This document shows positions 6,773 to 13,917 of a DNA stretch of 31,019 nucleotides, one piece after another. The stretch's first letter is position 1, and the number at the start of each line of letters is the position of its first letter. The stretch spans positions 1-31,019 of the forward strand of contig CAZIPA010000022.1 in assembly GCA_964541085.1 (NCBI GenBank), read 5' to 3'. Source of the DNA: UBA4644 sp964541085. Lineage in GTDB: Bacteria; Bacillota; Clostridia; Oscillospirales; Butyricicoccaceae. The translations under genes and the position numbers were made by a program. The notes beneath the pieces are model-generated. The model was not told where the DNA came from and searched no databases. It saw only the letters and a list, made by a program, of their open reading frames with translations.

Positions 6773-7159
6773 ATGTATGCAATTATCAGCGAAGGCTCTC
6801 TGCTGGCGCTGTGTGACCGTCCCCGCTATGTGAAGCGGAACGCGGCCAGCGGCGTCTATGTGGAGGCGACGGAGGACGAGGCCATCGGTGTCGCGGTGGG
6901 CGGCACGGTCTACAATCTGCCCGGCGGCAGCGACATTCCCGACGCGCCGGAGGCGCTGGTGCGCGAGGCGGAGGCGGCGGAGTATGTGTTCCTCAACCGG
7001 GCACGTATTATCGCCAACGAGGAAAGCACCAACGCGGCTATCGTTGCCATGGAGGAGGCGCTGTGCGAGATGGACGGCGCTTCGGAGGAACGCCTGACGG
7101 CAATCGAGGACGCGCTGTGCGACCTGGACGCTGCGGCATACGGAGGAGGTGAAAACTGA
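6773..7159 (+). CDS. Small phage protein of unknown function
   Basis: Encodes 128 residues; ATG at 6773 follows AAGGAGG (6759-6765) 7 nt upstream. The N-terminal half is beta-like (MYAIISEGSLLALCDRPRYV, GVYVEATEDEAIGVAVGGTVYNL). The C-terminal half has two similar acidic helical units (AIVAMEEALCEMDGASEE and AIEDALCDLDAAAYGG). The stop codon shares one base with the next start. Such acidic small proteins commonly lie between tail-fibre and lysis genes of Clostridia prophages. The function is unknown. Confidence 0.75.
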   Translation: MYAIISEGSLLALCDRPRYVKRNAASGVYVEATEDEAIGVAVGGTVYNLPGGSDIPDAPEALVREAEAAEYVFLNRARIIANEESTNAAIVAMEEALCEMDGASEERLTAIEDALCDLDAAAYGGGEN

Positions 7160-7341
7160 TGAATGTTATTTGGGCTAATCGCCTGATCGGCGGCACGAAG
7201 ACCTGGGACGAAGTTCCTGCTGCCCGCGTTGCGGGTGTCAAGGCGGAGCTGGCTTCCCGCGTACAGAAGGGCAAGATCACTGCCGAGCAGTATGAGGCCA
7301 TCACCGGCGAGGCTTACCCCGGCGGCGAAGACGGTGAGTAA
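7159..7341 (+). CDS. XkdX-like small phage protein
   Basis: Encodes 60 residues; AGGAGG lies upstream at 7143-7148. The opening MNVIWANRLIGGTKTWDEV is followed by a helix and the pattern VQKGKITAEQYEAITGEAY. The K-G-x-I-T-x-E-x-Y-x-x-I-T-G signature is typical of the short XkdX-type proteins found after tail-fibre genes in Gram-positive phages. Their biochemical role is not known. It overlaps the next gene by 8 bp. Confidence 0.75.
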   Translation: MNVIWANRLIGGTKTWDEVPAARVAGVKAELASRVQKGKITAEQYEAITGEAYPGGEDGE

Positions 7342-7531
7342 TCTGCAAATCATTGAGGAGCTGTGCGGCATCTGCGAAGACCTGGCGAAGATCGTCACGG
7401 AACAGCAGAAGCTCCTTGCACAGCACGAAGCCCTTGTTATGGTGGAGGACATTGAGCGGGTGAAGACCCGATATGCGGCCATGATCGGAGACGATGAATG
7501 GCCGGATGTCGCGCCGGACACGGGCGAATGA
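7334..7531 (+). CDS. Small helical phage protein
   Basis: Encodes 65 residues from GTG at 7334, which overlaps the end of the previous gene. An ATG-like start further upstream would give an unlikely arginine/serine-rich extension and was rejected. The protein is a single coiled-coil-like helix (LQIIEELCGICEDLAKIVTEQQKLLAQH) with an acidic C-terminus. Similar small helical proteins precede holin/XhlA genes in prophages. The function is unknown. Confidence 0.65.
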   Translation: MSNLQIIEELCGICEDLAKIVTEQQKLLAQHEALVMVEDIERVKTRYAAMIGDDEWPDVAPDTGE

Positions 7532-7537
7532 TCGGCG

Positions 7538-7564
7538 GAGGCCGGGGGCAAAACCTCCGGCCTC
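7538..7564 (+). other. Intercistronic hairpin before the lysis cassette
   Basis: Arms gaggccggggg (7538-7548) and cctccggcctc (7554-7564) make an 11-bp stem with one G-T pair around CAAAA. Only ctta follows, so a terminator is not well supported. It separates tail genes from lysis genes. Confidence 0.6.
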
Positions 7565-7603
7565 TTACCGTATCGCCATCAACCGAGGAAGGAGGGTGTC
7601 AGT

Positions 7604-7912
7604 ATGGACACTCCTATCACGCGGGCTGAACATGAGGAGTTCAGTCGCAGACTGGAAGAAGAAAACAGACGGCAGGACAAGCGTATTGAGCTGCTTGAGG
7701 AGAATGTGCGGGAGCTTAGTCAGTTGACAAACACGGTGGGTAAGCTGGCGACGAGCCTGGAGAGCATGGTCAAAGAGCAGGAAAAACAGGGGAAGCGCCT
7801 GGAAACGCTGGAAGGTCGGGACGGCGAGATGTGGCGCAAGGTCGCCGGATACATCGTCACCGCTGTCATTGGCATTGTCCTTGGGTTTGTTTTCACACAG
7901 ATCGGAATGTGA
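7604..7912 (+). CDS. XhlA-like haemolysin/lysis-associated protein
   Basis: Encodes 102 residues from ATG at 7604, with GGAGG at 7592-7596. Residues ~8-75 are a charged coiled coil (FSRRLEEENRRQDKRIELLE, LESMVKEQEKQGKRLETLEG). They are followed by a short linker and one C-terminal membrane segment at ~80-98 (VAGYIVTAVIGIVLGFVFT). Coiled coil plus a tail anchor is the layout of XhlA, which in Bacillus phages works with the holin and endolysin in host lysis. The position directly upstream of endolysin and holin genes agrees. Confidence 0.8.
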   Translation: MDTPITRAEHEEFSRRLEEENRRQDKRIELLEENVRELSQLTNTVGKLATSLESMVKEQEKQGKRLETLEGRDGEMWRKVAGYIVTAVIGIVLGFVFTQIGM

Positions 7913-7924
7913 GGAGGGCGGGCC

Positions 7925-8326
7925 ATGAGCATCTTTTGGATGGTTGTGGCCGCCTTTTTCATTGGGCTGGGAGTCGGTCTTCTTCTCTGTCGCGGGACGA
8001 TCATGCACCTGCGCCGGAGAGTTCGCGCCCTCCGAACGAACGGCGGACGCGAGAAGACGATGGAAACCATGAAAAAGGTGGTCTGGCTGTGCCTTGGGCA
8101 CGGCTTTGTGTGGGTGTGGTGCAGCTACATCCTCGCATACCTGGACAAGCCGCAGATCGCGGAAACGCTGTCTTCGGCGGCGGTCACGGAGATTATCGGC
8201 GTGGTGCTTTGCTATGCGCTGAAATCCGCTGTGGAAAATTTGAGCAAGAACAACAAATGGCCTGATAAGCAGGACCCTACCCCTCCGGCGGCAGAGGAAG
8301 CAGATCAGGCCGGCAACGACCTTTAA
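7925..8326 (+). CDS. Phage membrane protein in the lysis cassette, holin-like
   Basis: Encodes 133 residues; GAGGAGG sits just before the ATG. Three hydrophobic segments are seen at ~3-24, ~49-69 and ~82-101. A basic loop (RLRRRVRALRTNGGREK type composition) lies between the first two, and the tail is polar and proline-rich (DPTPPAAEEADQAGNDL). An in-frame internal ATG at 8057 could start a shorter two-segment form, reminiscent of dual-start holins, but its ribosome site is weak. It could be a holin, an anti-holin or a spanin-like helper; it is placed here by topology and context only. Confidence 0.65.
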   Translation: MSIFWMVVAAFFIGLGVGLLLCRGTIMHLRRRVRALRTNGGREKTMETMKKVVWLCLGHGFVWVWCSYILAYLDKPQIAETLSSAAVTEIIGVVLCYALKSAVENLSKNNKWPDKQDPTPPAAEEADQAGNDL

Positions 8327-8338
8327 GGAGGTGGTGCC

Positions 8339-9817
8339 ATGGCGTTGCAGGGCAAAAACAACGAGGAAAAAATCTGGAATTATCTCACGGCGGCGGGGCT
8401 GACGGCATCCGGCGCGGCAGGACTGATGGGAAATCTGTATGCAGAAAGCGGTCTTCTACCGAACAATGTGCAGAACTGCTATGAAAAGAAGCTGGGCGTG
8501 ACCGATGCAAGCTATACAGCGGCGGTTGACAGCGGAGCATATCAGTTCTTTGCTACCGATCAGGCCGGGTACGGCCTTGCCCAGTGGACCTATTGCTCCC
8601 GTAAGGCGGAGCTGCTGGACTATGCGCAGAGCTGCCGCAGGAGCATTGGGGACCTGGAAATGCAGCTCGACTTCCTGATGAAGGAGCTGCGGGAAGATTT
8701 CAAGAAAATTCTGTCTGTGCTGACCACAACGGCCAGCGTAAAGGAGGCTTCGGACATCGTTCTGATGGAGTTCGAGCGGCCTGCTGACCGGAGCGCCAGC
8801 GTGAAAAACAAACGGGCAGGCTACGGCCAGATGTACTACGCGAAGTATGCCTCCGGCCATGTGACAGGAACAGGAGGAAACGGAATGACTGAAAGCCAAC
8901 TGCGAAACAAAGTTGTGAAAATCGCCGTAAGCTATCTTGGATGCAAGGAGAGCGACGGAAGCCACAGGAAGATCATTGACCTCTACAACAGCCACAAGCC
9001 CCTTGCGCGGGGATATGCCGTCCAATACATGGACGCATGGTGCAGCACCTTTGCCAGCGCCGTCGCCATCGCTGCCGGGCTGACCGACATCATCCCGACC
9101 GAGTGCGGGTGTGAAAAACACATCGCCCTTTTTAAGGCGCTGGGCGCGTGGGTGGAGAACGACGCCTATGTGCCGAAGCCGGGCGACTATATTTTCTATG
9201 ACTGGCAGGACGGCGGCGCGGGAGATTGCACCGGCGGCGCAGACCATGTGGGCATTGTGACCGAGGTAAGCGGCAGCACGATCACCGTGATCGAGGGCAA
9301 CATCAGTGACGCCGTGGGCTATCGCCACATTGCCGTGAACGGGCGGTATATCCGTGGGTATGGTGTGCCGAAGTACAGCACAAAGGCGACCGGAAGCGAG
9401 AGCACCACATCCGCCCCTGCATCGTCCGGCAGCGCGGCGACACTAAAGGTGGGCGACATTGTGGAGTTTACCGGAGCAAAGCACTATGTCAGCGCAGGCG
9501 CTGTAAACGGGCTTGCGTGTAAGCCGGGCAAGGCGAAGATCACGCAGGTCTATCAGGTGGGCAAGAGCAAGCACCCGTATCATCTGATCGCCGTGAGCGG
9601 CAGCGGAAGCACCGTATATGGCTGGGTGGACGCAGCGGACATCGCTGCTGCATCCGAAGGTCAGCGCATACATACCGTCGTTCGCGGGGATACGCTGTGG
9701 GGACTGGCAAACACTTATCTGGGGAACGGAAGCCGTTACAAGGAGATCAAGACCCTGAACGGCCTGACCTCCGACATCATCAAAATCGGGCAGGTATTGA
9801 AAATCCCTGCCAAGTAA
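8339..9817 (+). CDS. Modular endolysin: tail-lysozyme-like, CHAP and LysM domains
   Basis: Encodes 492 residues from ATG at 8339 after AAGGAGG. Residues ~8-168 resemble the phage tail lysozyme domain (IWNYLTAAGLTASGAAGLMG, AESGLLPNN with E36 as likely acid, GYGLAQWT). Residues ~190-345 look like a CHAP amidase/endopeptidase with C235 (MDAWCSTFAS), H303 (ADHVGIVTEV) and the EGN motif at 319-321. Residues ~367-435 form an SH3-like wall-binding module with a GWVDAADI end, and ~443-490 a LysM domain (HTVVRGDTLWGLANTYLG). Two different cutting activities plus two binding modules would hydrolyse glycan and peptide bonds of host peptidoglycan. There is no signal peptide, so release would depend on the neighbouring holin. 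The length is typical of multidomain prophage lysins. Confidence 0.92.
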   Translation: MALQGKNNEEKIWNYLTAAGLTASGAAGLMGNLYAESGLLPNNVQNCYEKKLGVTDASYTAAVDSGAYQFFATDQAGYGLAQWTYCSRKAELLDYAQSCRRSIGDLEMQLDFLMKELREDFKKILSVLTTTASVKEASDIVLMEFERPADRSASVKNKRAGYGQMYYAKYASGHVTGTGGNGMTESQLRNKVVKIAVSYLGCKESDGSHRKIIDLYNSHKPLARGYAVQYMDAWCSTFASAVAIAAGLTDIIPTECGCEKHIALFKALGAWVENDAYVPKPGDYIFYDWQDGGAGDCTGGADHVGIVTEVSGSTITVIEGNISDAVGYRHIAVNGRYIRGYGVPKYSTKATGSESTTSAPASSGSAATLKVGDIVEFTGAKHYVSAGAVNGLACKPGKAKITQVYQVGKSKHPYHLIAVSGSGSTVYGWVDAADIAAASEGQRIHTVVRGDTLWGLANTYLGNGSRYKEIKTLNGLTSDIIKIGQVLKIPAK

Positions 9818-9832
9818 ACGAAGGAGAACAGT

Positions 9833-10144
9833 ATGGAACTTGCGCTTAATATTTCGACGCTCATTGCCGTTGTTGGCGCGCTGACCGTCGTGACCAACAT
9901 CATCGTGCAGGTCTTGAAGAAGGCCACATGGGACAAGCTGCCCACAAATCTGCTGGCAATCGCGGTCGCCATGGTGCTGACGCTGGTAGCGTTCTTTGGC
10001 TACATGGCCTATATGGGCCTTGCTGTCATGTGGTACTATGTGGCTGCCGCCGTGGTGGTCGGTTTCGCCGTGGCCTATGCGGCAATGTTCGGGTTTGATA
10101 AGCTCAAAGAAGCCATCGCAGAAATGAAGAAGAATACCGTGTAA
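9833..10144 (+). CDS. Holin-like membrane protein
   Basis: Encodes 103 residues; AAGGAG lies 8 nt before ATG 9833. Three hydrophobic segments (~8-28, ~41-60, ~64-88) are separated by a basic amphipathic stretch (QVLKKATWDKLPT). The C-terminus is charged (FDKLKEAIAEMKKNTV). Size, topology and position directly behind the endolysin fit a phage holin that permeabilises the membrane. It is the last gene before a strong terminator. Confidence 0.75.
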   Translation: MELALNISTLIAVVGALTVVTNIIVQVLKKATWDKLPTNLLAIAVAMVLTLVAFFGYMAYMGLAVMWYYVAAAVVVGFAVAYAAMFGFDKLKEAIAEMKKNTV

Positions 10145-10150
10145 ATCAAA

Positions 10151-10196
10151 AACTCCCGGCGGAGGCCCTAACGGACAACTGCCGGGAGTTTTTTGC
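10151..10196. terminator. Bidirectional intrinsic terminator at end of prophage late operon
   Basis: Arms aactcccggc (10151-10160) and gccgggagtt (10181-10190) are followed by tttt and preceded by an A-run. It can therefore stop both the plus-strand lysis operon and the converging minus-strand gene at 10199-11089. The 20-nt loop is unusually long. Confidence 0.88.
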
Positions 10197-10198
10197 GT

Positions 10199-11089
10199 TT
10201 ATGGGGAGCAGTGGCCGCAGGCGCGCCATCCGCCTGAAACGAGATCATCCCGCGTTCGGCTTGTGGTGGAGTAATTCGAGGGAGAAATCTTTGGGACATC
10301 GCGGCACGATGGACGGTGGAATACATTCGTGCTTGTGTTCAGCACATATTTTGCGCTGGTATTCTGCTGCCCCTCGTTGTCATAGGTGTTAAAATTATTG
10401 CCGTTGCCGGTGGTGGCGGAGCTGCCGGACGGGGCGAAATACTCGTACTCACGACGATCTGTTTCTTTGCCGCACATAGAGCAAACCTTTACCTTGATGC
10501 CGGGAACGCCTGGGGCGGCCTCCTGGATGATCGTCCAGTCGCCCGGCGAACAGACTTTACGCTCGGTCGGAACTTCTACGATTGTACCGCACTTCCAACA
10601 CTCGCGCGCCACTATGCCGCCGCTTTGGCAGGTGGCCTCCACAACAACCTCGCCGCCGTACCCGAATGTGCTGTGCTCGCTGGGACCGTCCCCAATTTTG
10701 CCGCAGACAGTGCAAATCTCCGGTTCTGTGCAGGAGGCGCGCTGCCAGTCGTGAGAGCTGGTCATAGAATACCAGTGGCGGTTTTTGCCGCAGGCGGAAC
10801 AGTGCTCCGGTTCGAGACAGGTGGCGGCAACCCAGGTATGCTCCATCCGGTCACCCTCAGTTTCTCCGCAACGGACGCAGGTTTTCGGTGCAAAACAGGT
10901 GGCCTCCCGCCAGTCGTGCCCCAGCGGCTCGCCTTCTTCGGCTTTACATGAGCTGCACACTCGTGGCTCGGTGCAGGTAGCGTCCTGCCAGTCGTGTTCG
11001 TGGCTACTGCGTGTGATTATTCCACACGCACGAAGAAGGATTAGAAAGAGAATGACATACAGCGCACCGCGTGCAAACTTCTTCAACAT
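10199..11089 (-). CDS. Secreted HDW-repeat protein with Ada-like zinc-binding tail, prophage cargo
   Basis: Encodes 296 residues. An N-terminal hydrophobic segment at ~9-26 (GALYVILFLILLRACGII) is a membrane anchor or signal; the LRAC sequence resembles a lipobox but has arginine at -2. Residues ~32-125 carry about four degenerate HDW units (HDWQDATCTEPRVC, HDWREATC, HTWVAATC, HDWQRASC), each with a CxxC pair. Two further CxxC units follow (CWKCG, CSMCG). The C-terminal ~50 residues (KYVLNTSTNVFHRPSCRDV to GGWRACGHCSP) match the Ada-like metal-binding module seen at the ends of secreted nucleases and phage proteins, with likely Cys ligands. It lies opposite to the phage late genes and is probably a lysogenic-conversion (moron) gene. 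Its substrate or partner is unknown. Confidence 0.8.
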   Translation of the reverse strand: MLKKFARGALYVILFLILLRACGIITRSSHEHDWQDATCTEPRVCSSCKAEEGEPLGHDWREATCFAPKTCVRCGETEGDRMEHTWVAATCLEPEHCSACGKNRHWYSMTSSHDWQRASCTEPEICTVCGKIGDGPSEHSTFGYGGEVVVEATCQSGGIVARECWKCGTIVEVPTERKVCSPGDWTIIQEAAPGVPGIKVKVCSMCGKETDRREYEYFAPSGSSATTGNGNNFNTYDNEGQQNTSAKYVLNTSTNVFHRPSCRDVPKISPSNYSTTSRTRDDLVSGGWRACGHCSP

Positions 11090-11123
11090 AAGCCTTCGCC
11101 TCGATTTTTAATCTTTTTTGCGT

Positions 11124-11184
11124 AATTATGGGATATTACCATAAGAATATCAGATTTTATGGTAAAGTCAAATAAATTATGGGA
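11124..11184. promoter_or_regulatory. Divergent regulatory region with repeated TTATGG half-sites
   Basis: Between the cargo gene and the XRE gene, TTATGG or its complement occurs at 11126, 11139 (inverted), 11157 and 11177. The second and third form a perfect 9-bp inverted repeat, ttaccataa (11136-11144) and ttatggtaa (11157-11165). A 10-bp direct repeat aattatggga occurs at 11124 and 11175. This looks like an operator for the adjacent XRE-type repressor. Exact -35/-10 boxes could not be fixed. Confidence 0.5.
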
Positions 11185-11191
11185 ATACACC

Positions 11192-11581
11192 ATGCGAAGG
11201 AGCGATGTGCAGTTGAAAGTTATCAACCTCGACGGACGCCGAAATGTTTCAGGTGAGCGGGTACGCCAAGTGAGAACGAGGAAACGCCTGACGCAGGCGG
11301 ACTTAGCTGCGAGAGTTCAGACCACCGGCGTCATCCTGGAACAGGACGCGATCAGCCGTATCGAAAGCGGCAGCCGCATGGTCCAGGACTATGAGCTGCG
11401 GGCGCTGGCCGAGGTGCTGGGCGTCACTGCTGACTGGCTGATGGAGGACGACGAAAATAATTATGCCGTAGGCTTTATAAGCCTACGGCATTTCTATTTT
11501 CAGGGAGTTCGGCGCTTGACTTTTTGTGTTTTTATGGGTTATTATCCCCCAAAAAAGGAGGAATTACCCCATGAGCAGTGA
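11192..11581 (+). CDS. XRE/Cro-CI family transcriptional regulator
   Basis: A helix-turn-helix of the XRE type spans roughly residues 22-79 of the ATG-11192 form (GERVRQVRTRKRLTQADLAA, DAISRIESGSRM, LRALAEVLGVTADWLM). The start is uncertain. ATG 11192 lacks a good ribosome site, whereas TTG 11213 sits 10 nt after AAGGAG (11197-11202) and would give a protein beginning MKVINLDGRRN. The natural domain ends near DWLMEDDENN. The frame then continues through a perfect terminator palindrome and overlaps the start of the IS30 transposase, so the last ~35 residues are probably not original. It probably represses the flanking prophage or cargo genes through the half-sites upstream. Confidence 0.8.
   Translation: MRRSDVQLKVINLDGRRNVSGERVRQVRTRKRLTQADLAARVQTTGVILEQDAISRIESGSRMVQDYELRALAEVLGVTADWLMEDDENNYAVGFISLRHFYFQGVRRLTFCVFMGYYPPKKEELPHEQ
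11463..11500 (+). terminator. Intrinsic terminator after (and inside) the XRE frame
   Basis: Perfect 13-bp arms atgccgtaggctt (11463-11475) and aagcctacggcat (11479-11491) surround TAT and are followed by ttctatttt. It is strong enough to end XRE transcription although the open frame reads on for 81 bp beyond the 3' arm. Confidence 0.8.
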
Positions 11582-12744
11582 AAAAGGACGGCGGTTTTCA
11601 CACCTGAAATGGAAGGACCGGTTGAAGATCGAACGAATGTTAAAGGAGGGGCGGAAGCCGAAGGAAATTGCGGCGGCGCTCCGCGTTCACAGCAGCACGA
11701 TCTATCGGGAGATCAAGCGTGGCCTGATGGTTCAGCGAACTTCGGAGCTGATCGACCGCGAGGTGTACTGCCCGGATGTGGCAGAGAATAAGTATCAGGC
11801 AAACCTTGCGGCAAAGGGGCCGGCCTTAAAACTGGGCAGTGACTATGAGCTGGCCGCCTATATCGAGGACAAAATTGTGAACGAAAAGTATTCGCCGGAG
11901 GCGGTGCTGTTGAAAATCAAAGAGGAGGAGCTGGACTTCTCTGTGACGATCTCAAAGTGGACGCTGTATTCCTACATCACCAAAGGCGTGTTCCTGGGTG
12001 TGACCAACAAAAGCCTGCCGCGCAAAGGAAAGAGGAAAAACAGCTCTTACCGGAAGGTACGCGCTGCGCACCTTCCGAAGGGCGATACCATCGAAGACCG
12101 CCCGCAGGAGATCAACGAGCGGTTGTTCTTCGGCGACTGGGAGATGGACACGGTGGAGAGCTGCAAGAAGGATTTGAGCCGGTTGCTGGTGCTTACGGAA
12201 CGGAAATCCCGGCGGGAGGTCATCATAAAGATGCCGGACGGCACGGCGCAGAGCGTGGTCAAAGCGCTGGACCAGTTGGAAAGAAAGCTGGGGTCGCGGC
12301 TGTTCCGCAATGTCTTCCACACGATCACCGTGGATAACGGCAGCGAGTTTGCAGACTGCGAAGGCATGGAGCGTTCGTGCCTGACAAAGCAGAAAAGGAC
12401 GCACATCTACTACTGCCATCCGTACAGCGCCTTTGAGCGGGGCAGCAACGAGAATGCGAACACGCTCATTCGGCGCTGGCTTCCAAAAGGAACGAAGCTG
12501 TCCGCTGTGACAAAGGAACAGGTCAAACAAATTGAAATCTGGATGAACAACTATCCAAGGGTCATCCTCGGCGGGCGCTGCTCCAACACGGTCGTGGCGG
12601 AGTGGGCGAAAACGGCAGGCGTCCAGCTTCCGGCGGCACGCATTTGACATAGAAATTGTTGAAAAACAGGATAGAAAATGAGGCTACCCGACACATTTGA
12701 GCGGGTGGCCCATTCGTGCTGCCCTAAATACACAAAAAAGCTCA
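11516..12744 (+). mobile_element. IS30-family insertion sequence
   Basis: One transposase gene lies between imperfect terminal inverted repeats. The complement of 11516-11538 starts cccataaaaacacaaaaag, and 12722-12744 starts ccctaaatacacaaaaaag; after a 1-nt shift 13 of 14 core bases agree. A hairpin at 12682-12710 (ggctacccg and cgggtggcc) lies between the gene and the right end. Target-site duplications could not be identified, so the exact ends are approximate. Confidence 0.65.
11571..12647 (+). CDS. IS30-family transposase
   Basis: Encodes 358 residues. ATG 11571 is preceded by AAAGGAGG (11554-11561); an upstream in-frame start at 11526 lies within the terminal repeat/promoter and is not used. 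The N-terminus has the IS30 helix-turn-helix (WKDRLKIERMLKEGRKPKEI, LRVHSSTIYREIKRG). The DDE core follows: GDWEMDTVE with D193, TVDNGSEF with D255, and ERGSNENANTLIRRWLPKGT with E294. All three catalytic positions are intact and the frame is unbroken, so it may be active. IS30 elements move by a copy-out mechanism with a circular intermediate. It sits at the chromosomal side of the prophage. Confidence 0.95.
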   Translation: MSSEKGRRFSHLKWKDRLKIERMLKEGRKPKEIAAALRVHSSTIYREIKRGLMVQRTSELIDREVYCPDVAENKYQANLAAKGPALKLGSDYELAAYIEDKIVNEKYSPEAVLLKIKEEELDFSVTISKWTLYSYITKGVFLGVTNKSLPRKGKRKNSSYRKVRAAHLPKGDTIEDRPQEINERLFFGDWEMDTVESCKKDLSRLLVLTERKSRREVIIKMPDGTAQSVVKALDQLERKLGSRLFRNVFHTITVDNGSEFADCEGMERSCLTKQKRTHIYYCHPYSAFERGSNENANTLIRRWLPKGTKLSAVTKEQVKQIEIWMNNYPRVILGGRCSNTVVAEWAKTAGVQLPAARI

Positions 12745-12814
12745 GAAAAATTTAGTGAATTTGTGGTGCATTTTTTGCTTGACTTTTTCATTATGGCATT
12801 TTTTCAATTTCCTC

Positions 12815-12842
12815 TTTACTTTTTGAAAATGTGTGATATAAT
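12815..12842 (+). promoter_or_regulatory. Promoter of tRNA-Ala
   Basis: A perfect -10 TATAAT (12837-12842) lies 16 bp after a weaker -35 TTTACT (12815-12820), about 120 nt before the tRNA. A second TTGACT (12779-12784) further upstream lacks a well-spaced -10. The 120-nt leader holds no gene. Confidence 0.7.
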
Positions 12843-12963
12843 ATGATTTGCTTTGAGATATGCGGGGCTGCGGGCTGTGCAAACGCGCCGGAATATGGCC
12901 CGGCTTTCGCAGGGACGGTCAAAGCATTTTCGTCAGGCACGGGGCGCGCGTGCCGGTACTTAT

Positions 12964-13039
12964 GGGCCTGTAGCTCAGTTGGGAGAGCGTTCGGTTCGCA
13001 TCCGAGAGGTCGAGAGTTCGAATCTCTTCAGGTCCACCA
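12964..13039 (+). tRNA. tRNA-Ala, anticodon CGC
   Basis: A complete cloverleaf of 76 nt with encoded CCA. Acceptor GGGCCTG pairs with CAGGTCC and contains the G3-U70 wobble that identifies alanine tRNAs. D arm is GCTC/GAGC, anticodon stem TTCGG/CCGAG with loop TTCGCAT (anticodon CGC, reading GCG), variable loop AGGTC, T arm GAGAG/CTCTT with loop TTCGAAT, and discriminator A. It is a single gene on its own transcript, next to a mobile element on the left. No duplicated 3' end (att site) was seen in the window. Confidence 0.96.
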
Positions 13040-13047
13040 TTTATTTG

Positions 13048-13079
13048 GAAGTCATCGTTTGTCGATGGCTTCTTTTTTT
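13048..13079 (+). terminator. Terminator of tRNA-Ala
   Basis: Arms gaagtcatcg (13048-13057) and cgatggcttc (13063-13072), with one G-T pair, are followed by seven T (13073-13079). It starts 9 nt after the tRNA CCA. Confidence 0.92.
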
Positions 13080-13118
13080 GCATAAAAAGAAAGACGTAGG
13101 CAAAAATGCCATAATTTT

Positions 13119-13156
13119 CAAGGAAAACCGGCGGCAGAGCCACGCCCGCCGCCGGT
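13119..13156 (-). terminator. Terminator of the nrdR-peptidase-membrane protein operon
   Basis: On the minus strand the arms complementary to gccgccggt (13148-13156) and accggcggc (13127-13135) form a 9-bp stem. It is followed by ttttcc in the minus direction, only 6 nt after the stop of the gene at 13162. Confidence 0.7.
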
Positions 13157-13161
13157 CAGAA

Positions 13162-13890
13162 TTATTCAACAAAGGGATTGTTTTCCACGGCCCGATGCAG
13201 CCGGAAACGGTTGTGGACGCTGTGGTTGTAAACATGATCCAGCCAGTATTCCGTCAGCTCCCGATAGATTTCATGGAGCAGCTCGGCCAGATAGGCACGC
13301 TCTTCCTCCGGCAGCTGGTACAGATCGGTGTGGCCCTCCAGCGCCTCCCAGAGCAGATAAATTTTCATAATCAGCTCGGTAAAGGCTTCCGACTGGGTCA
13401 GCGCCGGATTTTCCAGCATCCCCCGGTAATATTCATGCCGCTGATCCAGATGATAGTGCAGACCGAAGAAATCAAACCGCTCCAGATCCAGCCGGAAGGC
13501 ATAGTTCTTCAGCTGGCGTGTGGCCTGAATAAAATCCTGTGCCCGCCACTGCTCCTTCACCCGCAGCAGCTGCCGCAGCCGGGCAGAGTCCGGGTCAAAG
13601 CTGATGAGATAGCGCAGCAGGGCATTGCCGGACTCGTTGAAATACAGCGTCTCAATAATGCTGAGCTTGCTGTGAGATTCCTCCTGATGGGTCTTTTCCA
13701 CCAGACGATCCAGCCCCAGCGTCACCAGAATCACCTCCAGCGGCAGAAACGCCAGCTCGTGCAGACCGAAAATGGCCAGATGATGCAGGTCCCGGAAAAT
13801 CAGATAATGCAGGGCATACATCACAAGGGACGCGCCCAGCAGCAGGAAAATAAGCTGTTTTACCGTAAGCTTTGCTTTTACAGGCTTCAT
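13162..13890 (-). CDS. Conserved membrane protein of unknown function
   Basis: Encodes 242 residues; AGGAGG precedes the ATG on the minus strand. Two N-terminal membrane segments are seen at ~11-32 (VKQLIFLLLGASLVMYALHY) and ~38-60 (LAIFGLHELAFLPLEVILVT). A cytosolic, highly helical domain rich in Y, L, E and R follows (LLRYLISFDPDSARLRQLLR, YHLDQRHEYYRGML, YLAELLHEIYRELTEYW). No catalytic motif was recognised. It is the last gene of a minus-strand set, 27 bp after the C39-like peptidase gene, so the two may act together. A membrane sensor or scaffold is possible but unproven. Confidence 0.8.
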   Translation of the reverse strand: MKPVKAKLTVKQLIFLLLGASLVMYALHYLIFRDLHHLAIFGLHELAFLPLEVILVTLGLDRLVEKTHQEESHSKLSIIETLYFNESGNALLRYLISFDPDSARLRQLLRVKEQWRAQDFIQATRQLKNYAFRLDLERFDFFGLHYHLDQRHEYYRGMLENPALTQSEAFTELIMKIYLLWEALEGHTDLYQLPEEERAYLAELLHEIYRELTEYWLDHVYNHSVHNRFRLHRAVENNPFVE

Positions 13891-13917
13891 GGGAAAAGCC
13901 TCCTTTCCGATCGTGAA

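Noticed and set aside
12964..13039. tRNA-Ala as prophage attachment site
   Set aside because: No duplicate of the tRNA 3' end was found elsewhere in the window, no integrase is present, and an IS30 lies between the prophage genes and the tRNA.
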